A stretch of 29,345 nucleotides of DNA from a virus, in the IMG/VR virus record IMGVR_UViG_3300020456_000143, positions 1-29,345 of that record; one strand, written 5' to 3'. Of this stretch, positions 1-7,602 are shown piece after piece. Both the position numbers and the translations under genes were made by a program. The notes below the pieces were generated by a model. The model ran no database searches and was not told the DNA's origin. It was given only the letters and a program-made list of their open reading frames with translations. The first letter of the stretch is position 1. Each line of letters starts with the position of its first letter.

Positions 1-16
1 CTAAGAAAGGTAAGTA

Positions 17-259
17 ATGTCCAGCAATGTTAGTCTCAAGATCGGCAAGCACAAGTCCCGAACTGGAGGCTTGACAAAAGCTGGTCGTGAAAAGTACAAT
101 CGAGAAACGGGGTCCAACCTCAAGGCGCCTCAGCCTGAAGGCGGTCCCCGTAAGCGGTCCTTCTGTGCCCGTATGAAAGGTAACAAAGGACCGATGAAAG
201 ATGAAAAGGGTAGACCTACACGGAAAGCCCTCGCCCTTCGCAAATGGAAATGTGGCTAA
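17..259 (+). CDS. Small basic cyanophage protein, DUF6321-like
   Basis: An 80-residue, very basic protein. Its C-terminal half has the run SFCARMKGNKGPMKDEKGRPTR, split here as SFCARMKGNKGPM and KDEKGRPTRKALALRKW, which I recognise from the DUF6321 family found in marine phages and a few bacteria; the N-terminal part contains the matching GGLTKAGREKYNRETGSNLK segment. The function of the family is unknown. The ATG has an AAGG six bases upstream, a plausible ribosome site. The stop codon overlaps the GTG start of the next gene by eight bases, so the two are probably translationally coupled. The high Lys/Arg content suggests nucleic-acid contact, but that is inference. Confidence 0.8.
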   Translation: MSSNVSLKIGKHKSRTGGLTKAGREKYNRETGSNLKAPQPEGGPRKRSFCARMKGNKGPMKDEKGRPTRKALALRKWKCG

Positions 260-416
260 ACCTGGTCTCTATGCAAACATCCACGCCAAGCGAGAACGTA
301 TCGCAAAAGGCAGTGGTGAAAAAATGAGAAAGCCTGGGTCTAAAGGAGCACCCACGGCTGCTAACTTCAAACGCTCCGCTAAAACTGCTAAACGCAACCT
401 GAAAATCAACTCTTAA
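252..416 (+). CDS. Small basic cyanophage protein (AKPGLYANIHAKRERIAKG family), GTG start
   Basis: A 54-residue, Lys/Arg-rich protein reading (M)AKPGLYANIHAKRERIAKG, then SGEKMRKPGSKGAPTAANF and KRSAKTAKRN. Close relatives recur in marine myo- and podoviruses and begin with MAK(P/K)GLYANI, so I take GTG at 252 as the start rather than the in-frame ATG at 201, which would add 17 residues lying inside the upstream gene. The GTG overlaps the upstream stop codon (GTGGCTAA). Function unknown; the composition suits a nucleic-acid-binding or DNA-packaged protein, which is inference only. Confidence 0.8.
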   Translation: MAKPGLYANIHAKRERIAKGSGEKMRKPGSKGAPTAANFKRSAKTAKRNLKINS

Positions 417-421
417 CTTTA

Positions 422-772
422 ATGAAATTTCTCGCTATCCTCCCCGCAACCCTCCTCGCCGCTGCTCCCGCACTGGCAGGTCCGTATGTGAACGTCGAAA
501 ACAACTCTGGTTTTAACGGTTCCAACTATCAGGGCATGGCTACTGATTTCCATCTCGGCTACGAAGATGGTAACGATGTCACCTCTTGGGGTGTCCAAGC
601 TGGTCCTACTGTCTTCTCTCCTGATGACGGTGAAGCTGAAACTAAACTCACTGGTAAAGTGTTTGGTGCAGTTGCTGCATCTAAGCGCCTCGATGTCTAT
701 GGTGAGATCTCTTTCGTTGCCGACGATACCAACTCATATGGTACCAAGCTCGGTCTGAAGTACAAGCTCTGA
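422..772 (+). CDS. Secreted small beta-rich (porin-like) protein
   Basis: 116 residues with a clear signal peptide: MKFLAILPATLLAAAPALA followed by GPYVNVE, with AxA cleavage after about residue 19. The mature part alternates polar and hydrophobic residues and ends with an aromatic/hydrophobic C-terminus (GTKLGLKYKL), as in outer-membrane beta barrels; GPYVNVE and SYGTKLG are typical of a small secreted protein family seen in many cyanophages. About 97 mature residues are enough for at most a minimal barrel, so it may be an envelope-associated rather than a true porin. It starts five bases after the previous stop and is followed by a terminator-like hairpin, suggesting the end of a transcription unit before psbA. 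Confidence 0.75.
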   Translation: MKFLAILPATLLAAAPALAGPYVNVENNSGFNGSNYQGMATDFHLGYEDGNDVTSWGVQAGPTVFSPDDGEAETKLTGKVFGAVAASKRLDVYGEISFVADDTNSYGTKLGLKYKL

Positions 773-781
773 TGATAACAA

Positions 782-820
782 AAGCCCTCCACTGGATGTG
801 AGCCTTGGGAGGGCTTCATT
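782..820 (+). terminator. Terminator-like hairpin between the secreted-protein gene and psbA
   Basis: A perfect 9-pair stem, AAGCCCTCC (782-790) with GGAGGGCTT (808-816), and a 17-base loop, followed by only a short T-poor tail (CATTAAA). The stem is strong but the missing T tract makes full Rho-independent termination uncertain; it could also stabilise the upstream mRNA 3' end. Confidence 0.6.
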
Positions 821-865
821 AAAGTGCTCAAATACATACCCTGTAAAAACAACCATGCACTCTTA

Positions 866-1942
866 ATGACCGCTGTTATCGCACAACAACGGACGTCTGC
901 CTGGGATCAATTCTGTTCTTGGGTAACGTCTACTAACAATCGACTCTACGTGGGTTGGTTTGGGGTCCTGATGATCCCCTGCCTTCTCGCCGCTACAACC
1001 TGTTTTATCATCGCCTTTGTTGGCGCCCCTCCTGTTGACATCGATGGAATCAGAGAACCAGTTGCAGGCTCCCTCCTCTACGGAAACAACATCATATCGG
1101 GAGCCGTCGTTCCGAGCAGCAATGCCATCGGACTTCACTTCTACCCAATTTGGGAAGCTAATACACTTGATGAATGGCTCTATAACGGAGGACCGTTCCA
1201 GCTCGTCGTGTTTCACTTCCTCATTGGCATCTATGCTTACATGGGACGAGAGTGGGAACTTAGCTATCGACTAGGGATGCGTCCCTGGATCTTTGTAGCT
1301 TACTCTGCTCCTGTCGCCGCTGCTTCTGCAGTCTTCCTTGTCTATCCTTTCGGTCAGGGTTCCTTCTCTGACGCTATGCCTCTTGGAATTAGTGGAACAT
1401 TTAATTACATGTTCGTCTTCCAAGCGGAGCACAATATCCTTATGCACCCTTTCCATATGCTTGGCGTTGCTGGGGTATTTGGTGGCAGTCTTTTTAGTGC
1501 TATGCACGGAAGCCTCGTCACCTCCTCGCTTGTTCGGGAGACTACCGAAACGGAATCTCAGAATTATGGCTACAAGTTCGGGCAAGAGGAAGAGACATAC
1601 AACATTGTTGCCGCTCACGGTTACTTCGGACGTTTGATCTTCCAATATGCAAGTTTCAATAATTCACGTAGCCTTCATTTCTTCCTTGCTGCTTGGCCTG
1701 TTGTTGGTATTTGGTTCACTGCTCTGGGCGTTTCGACCATGGCTTTTAATCTTAATGGCTTCAACTTTAACCAAAGCATCATCACACCTCAAGGCCAGGT
1801 AATCAATACCTGGGCTGACATCCTGAACCGTGCTGGTTTGGGTATGGAAGTAATGCATGAGCGTAATGCTCATAACTTCCCTCTTGATCTGGCTGCAGCT
1901 GAGTCTACTCCTGTAGCCCTTACCGCACCTTCTATCGGTTAA
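866..1942 (+). CDS. psbA: Photosystem II reaction-centre protein D1
   Basis: A 358-residue D1 protein, which binds the reaction-centre chlorophyll, pheophytin, QB and the Mn cluster in the host thylakoid; phage copies replace photodamaged host D1 during infection. Start chosen at ATG 866 ([19 protein letters not shown]), since the longer frame from 824 adds residues absent from D1. Numbering runs one behind the host protein. Visible ligands: Y160 (YZ, Tyr161), D169 (Asp170), E188/H189, H197, H214, H271, S263 (QB pocket), and the C-terminal H331-E332, H336, D341. The mature end is NFPLDLA at A343, followed by a 15-residue extension for CtpA cleavage. Residue 129 (host 130) is Glu, in [12 protein letters not shown], the high-light D1 form rather than Gln. 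The gene is full length with no broken motif. It lies between a terminator-like hairpin and late structural genes, so late expression with capsid genes is likely. Confidence 0.98.
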   Translation: MTAVIAQQRTSAWDQFCSWVTSTNNRLYVGWFGVLMIPCLLAATTCFIIAFVGAPPVDIDGIREPVAGSLLYGNNIISGAVVPSSNAIGLHFYPIWEANTLDEWLYNGGPFQLVVFHFLIGIYAYMGREWELSYRLGMRPWIFVAYSAPVAAASAVFLVYPFGQGSFSDAMPLGISGTFNYMFVFQAEHNILMHPFHMLGVAGVFGGSLFSAMHGSLVTSSLVRETTETESQNYGYKFGQEEETYNIVAAHGYFGRLIFQYASFNNSRSLHFFLAAWPVVGIWFTALGVSTMAFNLNGFNFNQSIITPQGQVINTWADILNRAGLGMEVMHERNAHNFPLDLAAAESTPVALTAPSIG

Positions 1943-1947
1943 CTATT

Positions 1948-2100
1948 ATGCCTATGCCCAGCCACGTTGGCCTTGCACAAAAGCTTCGTCTTACTCGCGC
2001 CATCCAGGCTGCGGCTATTAAAGGCGACTATAAAAAAGAACAGGAGCTGCGTAAGCAACTCTCTGACTTGAAGGCGAAAACTTCAAGTAAGAAAAAGTAA
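1948..2100 (+). CDS. Small hypothetical basic protein
   Basis: A 50-residue frame starting five bases after psbA: MPMPSHVGLAQKLRLTRAIQ, then AAAIKGDYKKEQELRKQLSD and a Lys-rich tail KAKTSSKKK. It looks like a single amphipathic helix with a basic end. I do not recognise a family. Support comes from its tight placement between psbA and the next gene, an intact frame in a gap otherwise without coding, and phage-like composition. No obvious Shine-Dalgarno is present; coupling to psbA termination is possible. Confidence 0.6.
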   Translation: MPMPSHVGLAQKLRLTRAIQAAAIKGDYKKEQELRKQLSDLKAKTSSKKK

Positions 2101-2119
2101 GTAACGTACGTTCATCCTC

Positions 2120-2302
2120 ATGGAAGATAACATCTACGAATTACAATTTACAACCACCTCTCTACGTATGCTGCACAAGGCAGTGAACTTCGCGCTTGAC
2201 CAATGGCCAGGCGGAGATCCTGTAGAGCAGCAGTACTACACGTACTTGAGAGATAGTTTGCAACGTGTTCTTCTAGAAGAAACTTTTATGTTGGACGCAT
2301 GA
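2120..2302 (+). CDS. Small hypothetical cyanophage protein
   Basis: 60 residues, MEDNIYELQFTTTSLRMLHK..., acidic and predicted mostly helical (LHKAVNFALDQWP, YLRDSLQRVLLEE). I recognise no domain. It sits in the string of tiny genes between psbA and the capsid gene. Its stop is followed at once by a 7-pair hairpin (2305-2328), a layout also seen between the genes at the right end of the window. Function unknown. Confidence 0.65.
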   Translation: MEDNIYELQFTTTSLRMLHKAVNFALDQWPGGDPVEQQYYTYLRDSLQRVLLEETFMLDA

Positions 2303-2304
2303 CG

Positions 2305-2328
2305 CCTAACCATGGAACGGGGGTTAGG
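2305..2328 (+). other. Intergenic hairpin
   Basis: CCTAACC (2305-2311) pairs perfectly with GGTTAGG (2322-2328) around a 10-base loop. There is no T tract, so it is probably not a simple terminator. It is followed by GATTCACC directly before the ATG at 2346, resembling the hairpin plus CAC-rich leader arrangement at 27.3-28.8 kb. An mRNA stability or processing role is inference. Confidence 0.55.
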
Positions 2329-2345
2329 TACTTCGGAGATTCACC

Positions 2346-2450
2346 ATGCCTAGCGTTGAACTAATGGCTCGCGTTAATGAGCAGAAAGCTGCACAAAAAG
2401 TAGCTAAGCTGAAGTATCGCGGCGTTGCTTATCTAAAAACTGGCAAGTAG
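2346..2450 (+). CDS. Tiny protein with DUF4278-like LKYRGVAY core
   Basis: A 34-residue frame: MPSVELMARVNEQKAAQKVA followed by KLKYRGVAYLKTGK. The LKYRGVAY segment matches the core of the small cyanobacterial and cyanophage DUF4278 domain (consensus around L-x-YRGVxY); function unknown. The start lies 17 bases after the upstream hairpin. The stop codon TAG (2448-2450) lies inside the connector of the tRNA-like minihelix at 2442-2481, so the coding end and the RNA element overlap. Short length keeps confidence moderate. Confidence 0.55.
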   Translation: MPSVELMARVNEQKAAQKVAKLKYRGVAYLKTGK

Positions 2451-2481
2451 ACTTTTGGGGAGGTGCAATTCCTCCCCTGCC
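2442..2481 (+). ncRNA. tRNA-like minihelix (T-arm mimic) before the capsid gene
   Basis: GGCA (2442-2445) pairs with TGCC (2478-2481), and GGGGAGG (2457-2463) with CCTCCCC (2471-2477). The two stems share one uninterrupted 3' strand and so can stack as 11 pairs. The loop TGCAATT (2464-2470) has seven bases with C, R, A at the tRNA 56-57-58 positions and a closing G-C pair like 53-61. The connector is 11 bases and holds the stop codon of the small gene before it. Topology matches three elements at 27.3-28.8 kb. Seen by eye; no tRNA body and no encoded CCA. Confidence 0.5.
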
Positions 2482-2604
2482 TATTGGCGTTGGCCGGTAC
2501 GTCCGATACCCTTCGCCGTCTAGACGGTGGGATAGACCACACAAAAACTGAAAAAAATTTTCTCAAACGTTTGGGAGTAACGCTAACATTCCTTACTCCA
2601 TACA
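2482..2604 (+). promoter_or_regulatory. Structured leader of the capsid gene
   Basis: Non-coding leader with several inverted repeats: GGCG/CGCC (2486-2489 with 2514-2517) enclosing GGTA/TACC (2496-2499 with 2507-2510), then GTCTA/TAGAC (2518-2522 with 2533-2537). An A-rich stretch follows (2541-2560). Closest to the gene, GGAGTAA (2574-2580) pairs with TTACTCC (2593-2599). That places the only Shine-Dalgarno-like GGGAG about 27 bases from the ATG and inside a stem. No convincing promoter is recognised. Confidence 0.5.
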
Positions 2605-3750
2605 ATGGCACAACAATCTTCTGCCAACCCTACTTCTCTTACGAATCTAGGCGCGGCTAACTTTGGCACGGACAACCGTGCTTTGTATCTCGACCTGTTT
2701 AGTGGCGAGATGATCAAAGGTTTCGAGTACAATGCAATTGCTCGTGACCTCGTTATGAAGCGCACCCTGAAGAACGGCAAATCTCTGCAGTTCATCTACA
2801 CGGGTCGCATGAACGCTGAGTATCATACTCGCGGCAACAGCATCCTCGGTAACTCCGAAGGTGCACCCCCGGTGAACGAGAAGACCATCACCGTTGACGA
2901 CCTGCTGATCTCCAGCGCTTTCGTCTACGAGCTCGATGAGACTCTTGCTCACTACGACCTGCGTAGCGAGATCTCCAAGAAGATCGGCTATGCTCTGGCT
3001 CAGAAGTATGACCGTCTGATCTTCCGCGCTCTGACTCGCGGTGCACGTCAGGCTTCTCCTGTCCAGGGTTCTACTGCTAACAGCATGGAAGAGCCCGGCG
3101 GTACTCAGATCCGCGTTGGTGCAACCGCCAATGCCTCTGATGCTTATGACGCTGGTAACCTGGTCAACGCCTTCTACGATGCAGCTGCTGCACTCGACGA
3201 GAAGGGTGTCTCTAGCGATGGCCGTGTTGCCGTCCTGAACCCCCGTCAGTACTATGCACTGATCCAAGACGTTGGTTCCAACGGTCTGGTGAACCGTGAT
3301 GTCCAAGGCTCTGCTCTGCAGTCCGGCCAAGGCATCATCGAGATCGCCGGTATCAAGATCTTCAAGTCCATGAACATTCCGTTCTTCAGCCAGTATGGCA
3401 CGAAGTACGGTACTGGTTCTGCCACTAACCCTGGCAAGACCGATCCTGGCAACACCGGTGATTTCGTGTCTGAAGGTGTTGAGGACGCTCGCAACAGCGT
3501 GACCGGTATTCACAACGAGTACGGTCAAGCCTCTAACTTCGCCAACAGCTGCGGCCTGATCTTCCAGAAGGAAGGCGCTGCTTGTGTCGAAGCCATTGGT
3601 CCTCAAGTCCAAGTCACTTCCGGTGACGTGTCTGTGGTGTACCAGGGCGACGTGATCCTTGGCCGTCTGGCCATGGGTGCTGACTACCTGAACCCCGCAG
3701 CTTGCGTGGAACTGTTTGCTGGTACCGCTACCAAGCCTGCCGCATTCTGA
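2605..3750 (+). CDS. Major capsid protein (T7 gp10-like)
   Basis: 381 residues, somewhat longer than T7 gp10A (345). The N-terminal portion GTDNRALYLDLFSGEMIKGF, KNGKSLQFIYTGRMNAEYHT and ARDLVMKRTLKNGK is typical of T7-like cyanophage capsid proteins with the HK97 fold; it assembles the icosahedral head. A Gly/Asn/Asp-rich insertion around residues 262-295 (YGTKYGTGSATNPGKTDP...) is likely a surface loop. Codon use is strongly biased to C-ending codons, more than in neighbouring genes, as expected for the most highly expressed late gene. It is bracketed by a structured leader and the strongest terminator in the window, so its mRNA level is probably controlled separately from the tail genes. 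Confidence 0.95.
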   Translation: MAQQSSANPTSLTNLGAANFGTDNRALYLDLFSGEMIKGFEYNAIARDLVMKRTLKNGKSLQFIYTGRMNAEYHTRGNSILGNSEGAPPVNEKTITVDDLLISSAFVYELDETLAHYDLRSEISKKIGYALAQKYDRLIFRALTRGARQASPVQGSTANSMEEPGGTQIRVGATANASDAYDAGNLVNAFYDAAAALDEKGVSSDGRVAVLNPRQYYALIQDVGSNGLVNRDVQGSALQSGQGIIEIAGIKIFKSMNIPFFSQYGTKYGTGSATNPGKTDPGNTGDFVSEGVEDARNSVTGIHNEYGQASNFANSCGLIFQKEGAACVEAIGPQVQVTSGDVSVVYQGDVILGRLAMGADYLNPAACVELFAGTATKPAAF

Positions 3751-3763
3751 TTCATCTATTCAC

Positions 3764-3790
3764 GGGGGAGCTTCGGCTCCCCTTTTTTTT
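3764..3790 (+). terminator. Rho-independent terminator after the capsid gene
   Basis: GGGGAGC (3765-3771), a TTCG loop and GCTCCCC (3776-3782), followed by eight T residues. A textbook terminator. Its position directly after the capsid gene parallels the T-phi terminator behind gene 10 in T7. Confidence 0.92.
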
Positions 3791-3799
3791 ATCTAAACT

Positions 3800-4414
3800 A
3801 TGTCTGCACCATTTGCTGCGTCCACCGAACTGGATGCTGTTAACCAAATACTAAGCTCAGTGGGACAGGCACCTGTTACCACTCTAGACCAGAAAAACCC
3901 TGAAGTCGCTATTGCTTTGCAAACTGTACGTGAAGTTAATAAGCAAGTGCAAAGCGAAGGATGGGCTTTCAACACTGAGTACCATTACGAATTTACACCC
4001 AACTCCGCTAACAAGCAAATCACTTATCCAAGTAACGTGCTTCAGCTTGACACGAACCGTTACCATCATGTAGATGATTTCAATGCGGTTCGACGTGAAG
4101 GTAAATTTTACGATAAGTACGAACACTCCTATGAGTGGGACAACCCAATCTATGCAGACGTGCTATGGTTGTTTGACTTTGAAGACGTTCCTCCTCCGAT
4201 TCAATACTACATTACTGCTCGTGCCGCTAAGCTGGCTGCAGTAAAGATGTTAGGTGACGGCACCGCTGTCGATCTGCTTAGCGAGCAGGAGCAGCAAACC
4301 CGTGCTGCCGCTGTTGAATACGACTGTAACCAATCTGATACCAGCTTCTTCGGCTGGCGAGATACTGAGAATACATACACCCCATACCAACCTTTCCATG
4401 CGTTGATCCGATGA
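3800..4414 (+). CDS. Tail tube protein A (T7 gp11-like, adaptor/gatekeeper)
   Basis: 204 residues, close to T7 gp11 (196). It has the conserved opening TELDAVNQILSSVGQAPVTT, the segment QTVREVNKQVQSEGWAFNTE and the late FEDVPPPIQYYITARAAKLA, all hallmarks of the gp11 family, which forms a ring between portal and nozzle. It starts just after the capsid terminator. Its stop overlaps the gp12 start (ATGA at 4411), as expected for coupled synthesis of the tail tube partners. Confidence 0.93.
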   Translation: MSAPFAASTELDAVNQILSSVGQAPVTTLDQKNPEVAIALQTVREVNKQVQSEGWAFNTEYHYEFTPNSANKQITYPSNVLQLDTNRYHHVDDFNAVRREGKFYDKYEHSYEWDNPIYADVLWLFDFEDVPPPIQYYITARAAKLAAVKMLGDGTAVDLLSEQEQQTRAAAVEYDCNQSDTSFFGWRDTENTYTPYQPFHALIR

Positions 4415-7400
4415 GTTCTATTTCCCAAAGAATACCTACTTTTCTGGGTGGGATTTCACAACAGGCTGATATTCTTAAGAGGCCTGGTCAAGTAGTTGAT
4501 GCAACAAACATCCTGCCAGACTATGCTTTGGGAACACTCAAGCGGCCTGGTGGTAAGTTTGAAGCAGAGCTACTAGATGCCTCCACAAGCGGTAGGTGGT
4601 TCTCCATTCTACGTGACCAGAACGAAAAGTATGTGGCACAGTATGATGATAGTGCTGGTCAAAACAGGTTTAAAATCTGGAGCCTGTTAGATGGTGGCAG
4701 GCCTATGCCTGTGGACATGGGTCCTAACCATAACGTACCTGCAGCATGTAATATCACTACACTTAAGACAGCTCTCGACGCAATGAAAGTTGCAGATCGA
4801 GATGTACAGACTAAAAAAGCTGATGTCCTGGCAAAGGAGGCTTTATATGCGGAAGCCTATGCAGGACAGAGCATTACGAAAACTACTAGACTCGAAGTAC
4901 GTAACGACTATAAGAACGGTTATTACGTACCCGTTGTGGATACTGGCATTGTCGAAGACACTAATACAGGTATTACCCTCATTATGGAGGATACTGTTAT
5001 TATTGCAAGCATCACCACCGGTCTTGCGTATCCTGCTAACTATCTCAAGGGTACTGATCGTACCGTTGACTATCCATTACTTCGACGTGATGGTAAGCTC
5101 ATTTATGAGTTACAGAAAAGTATAGCAGCTACCCATACGTTGACGCAGTTACAGACTGCAGAGGCTAACCTCAACACAGCTACAACTGCGTATAACACCG
5201 CTGTAACCGCCTACAACACGGCTAAAACTACGTATGATACACAGTTCGCCAACTGCGCTGTACCGAGCCTTAACGGCGACGAGCTGACCGTTACAAACGG
5301 TGGTAGTGGTTTTGTCGATGGTACATATACAGGTGTGTCACAAGCTGCGCCATCTACCAGCGGTGTGTCTGGAGCAACATTTGACATTACCGTATCCGGT
5401 GGTGCTATTACTGCTGCTACGTTAAACACTGATCCTGGTACATTTAAAGGTAATGACCAGATTACATTGACTGGTTATGCCGGTGCCACGCTGACTTACA
5501 AACGTGGTGCATATTTAGAGGGTGCTAGCGCTAATGACATTGAACTACTGACACTGAATGACTACACTTTTGTACTGAATAAAAAGCAGAAAACTTCGAT
5601 GCTGGCTGACCGAAGCCCGGCAAACGCAAACGAAGGTTTTGTTGTTATCGGTATCGTTGCATTTAGCGCTACATATAATGTCACAGTTAACGGATCTACA
5701 GCTTCCTTTACAACTTCTGCTGCTACATCCAGCGCAGCAGTTGATACTGGAGTCATTGTTAACGGCTTAATATCTTCTATCAATGGTCTAGGTGTTGGTG
5801 TCACAGCCACTGCTGTTGGACCTGGTATACATATCAGTCATCCTACCAACCTTACACTATCTACTTCAGGTTCTGGATCTGAAGAAGGTTTGTATTCATT
5901 CCAAAACCAAATCTCTGCCGCTACTAAACTACCTGGTCAGTGCAAAAACGGTTTTATTGTTAAAGTTGTCAACAACTCAAGCATTACGATCGACGATCAG
6001 TATGTAAAGTTTGAGACAGAAAATGGTACTGGTTACGGCCAGGGTGTCTGGACTGAGACCACAGGACCTGAATTAGAATTTAAGTTAGATCCTTATACCA
6101 TGCCACAGCAGCTGGTCCGTCAGGCTAACGGTGTATTCCGTATGGATCCTGTTGACTGGACTGATCGATTGGTTGGTGACGATGAGACTAACCCTGTACC
6201 TAGTTTTATCGGATTCCCCATCAGTAATATCTTCTTCCACCGTAACAGGTTTGGATGTGTTTCTAGGGATACGGTATTCTTAGGACGTGCGGGTGACTTC
6301 TTTAACTTCTTTGCAACTAGCGGTGCACAGGTTGTTAACGACGATCCTATTGACTTGAATGCTATTACTCAGCAACCTGTCAACTTGCATCACGTGCAAG
6401 AAACCAGTATTGGTCTGGTGCTGTTTGCAGAAAATGAACAGTTCCTACTAACTACCGCTGCCGACTTGCTCAGCCCTACAGCAGTCAAACTGAACACCTT
6501 ATCTAAGTACGAATGTGATCCAGGCCTGGCGCCAGTTAACATGGGTCCAACTCTGGCTTTTGTATCTAAAACTCCTTTGTGGACTAGGTTGTTTGAGATT
6601 ACTGATATTCGCGATGACATGCCACCTAAGTTTTTTGAAACGTCTAGTTATGTTTCGGAACTGGTGCCGTCAGACGTCGATTCCTTGATTGCTTCACCTG
6701 CCTTGTCGCTGGTGTCCTTTGGTTGTGTCGGTAAAAATACCCTGTATCAATACCGATTCTACCAGACAAACCAAGAGCGTCTCAGCTCCTGGTATAAGTG
6801 GACGCTGAGTGGTAATCTGCTGCATCAATTCTTTGACGTCAGCAACATGTTCTTAATTACAAGTACTGACGCTAACACGGTTCACGTTGAGTCAATTGAC
6901 TTGACACAGGAACGTGAAGAAGGTTTCCTGACTCTACGGTCTGGTGAAAAGACTGACACTTGCTTAGACTTGTTTTCAGTCAACCCACGGCGTGAGTATG
7001 ATGCTCTGAACAATAAAACTAAAATTTACCTGCCTTACCATCACAACCCTACTAATGGGTTCAGGATGGCACTTGTAAACATCGGTACTTACATCGGATC
7101 TGCAGTCACTGCAGCATCAGCTCAGACTGTTGGATCAGTTGAATACCCGACCGTAAATACAACTGGCGCAGACCACTTTATTGAAACTAGAGGTGACCAG
7201 CGTGGGCGTAACTTGATTGTAGGTTACGTTTATGATATGGAAATCACTATGCCTAAATTCTTTGTAGGACAAACAGACGGCAGTACGTACCGTACAGATA
7301 CTACAGCTGAACTGATCCTTCACAGATTTAAGGTCGATGTCACCCTCAGTGGTCCTGTCACTTACAGTGTTGCGATTGCAGGCCGTGATACTTATCGAGA

Positions 7401-7602
7401 AGAAGTTAACGTAACGCTCCCGGCTCAGTACCTGCTTAACAGCGTTAACATGACTTCTGCTGCTACCCATGAGATCCCAGTCTATCAACGTAACAAAAAC
7501 GTAACCTTTAAAATCATTGGAGACACACCTTTCCCTGTATCCCTGCTGGGTATGTCTTGGGAAGGTAAGTATGTCCAACGTAACTACCAGCGTATGAACT
7601 AA
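4411..7602 (+). CDS. Tail tube protein B (T7 gp12-like nozzle), enlarged
   Basis: 1063 residues versus 794 for T7 gp12. The opening ISQRIPTFLGGISQQADILKRPGQV is the family signature (GGISQQ...R.P.Q), and the middle/C-terminal IGFPISNIFFHRNRFGCVSR and VFLGRAGDFFNFF regions are typical nozzle sequence. It forms the hexameric tail tip through which DNA leaves. The extra length lies mostly in residues about 110-540: two Ala/Thr-rich predicted coiled segments (about 127-150 and 243-285), a Gly/Thr-rich beta segment (about 290-370) and a further beta-rich insert (about 408-500). Such inserts could be surface or glycan-binding domains; that is inference. Stop and next start overlap as TAATG. Confidence 0.93.
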   Translation: MSSISQRIPTFLGGISQQADILKRPGQVVDATNILPDYALGTLKRPGGKFEAELLDASTSGRWFSILRDQNEKYVAQYDDSAGQNRFKIWSLLDGGRPMPVDMGPNHNVPAACNITTLKTALDAMKVADRDVQTKKADVLAKEALYAEAYAGQSITKTTRLEVRNDYKNGYYVPVVDTGIVEDTNTGITLIMEDTVIIASITTGLAYPANYLKGTDRTVDYPLLRRDGKLIYELQKSIAATHTLTQLQTAEANLNTATTAYNTAVTAYNTAKTTYDTQFANCAVPSLNGDELTVTNGGSGFVDGTYTGVSQAAPSTSGVSGATFDITVSGGAITAATLNTDPGTFKGNDQITLTGYAGATLTYKRGAYLEGASANDIELLTLNDYTFVLNKKQKTSMLADRSPANANEGFVVIGIVAFSATYNVTVNGSTASFTTSAATSSAAVDTGVIVNGLISSINGLGVGVTATAVGPGIHISHPTNLTLSTSGSGSEEGLYSFQNQISAATKLPGQCKNGFIVKVVNNSSITIDDQYVKFETENGTGYGQGVWTETTGPELEFKLDPYTMPQQLVRQANGVFRMDPVDWTDRLVGDDETNPVPSFIGFPISNIFFHRNRFGCVSRDTVFLGRAGDFFNFFATSGAQVVNDDPIDLNAITQQPVNLHHVQETSIGLVLFAENEQFLLTTAADLLSPTAVKLNTLSKYECDPGLAPVNMGPTLAFVSKTPLWTRLFEITDIRDDMPPKFFETSSYVSELVPSDVDSLIASPALSLVSFGCVGKNTLYQYRFYQTNQERLSSWYKWTLSGNLLHQFFDVSNMFLITSTDANTVHVESIDLTQEREEGFLTLRSGEKTDTCLDLFSVNPRREYDALNNKTKIYLPYHHNPTNGFRMALVNIGTYIGSAVTAASAQTVGSVEYPTVNTTGADHFIETRGDQRGRNLIVGYVYDMEITMPKFFVGQTDGSTYRTDTTAELILHRFKVDVTLSGPVTYSVAIAGRDTYREEVNVTLPAQYLLNSVNMTSAATHEIPVYQRNKNVTFKIIGDTPFPVSLLGMSWEGKYVQRNYQRMN

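Noticed and set aside
201-251. ATG start at 201 for the second small gene
   Set aside because: The extra residues are a frame-shifted reading of the upstream gene; family members begin at the point matching GTG 252.
824-865. Longer psbA start at 824
   Set aside because: The extra residues have no counterpart in D1 and begin inside the terminator-like region; ATG 866 gives the normal N-terminus.
2647-3612. A 321-codon minus-strand frame opposite the capsid gene
   Set aside because: A shadow of the strongly biased capsid codons; no motif and no ribosome site.
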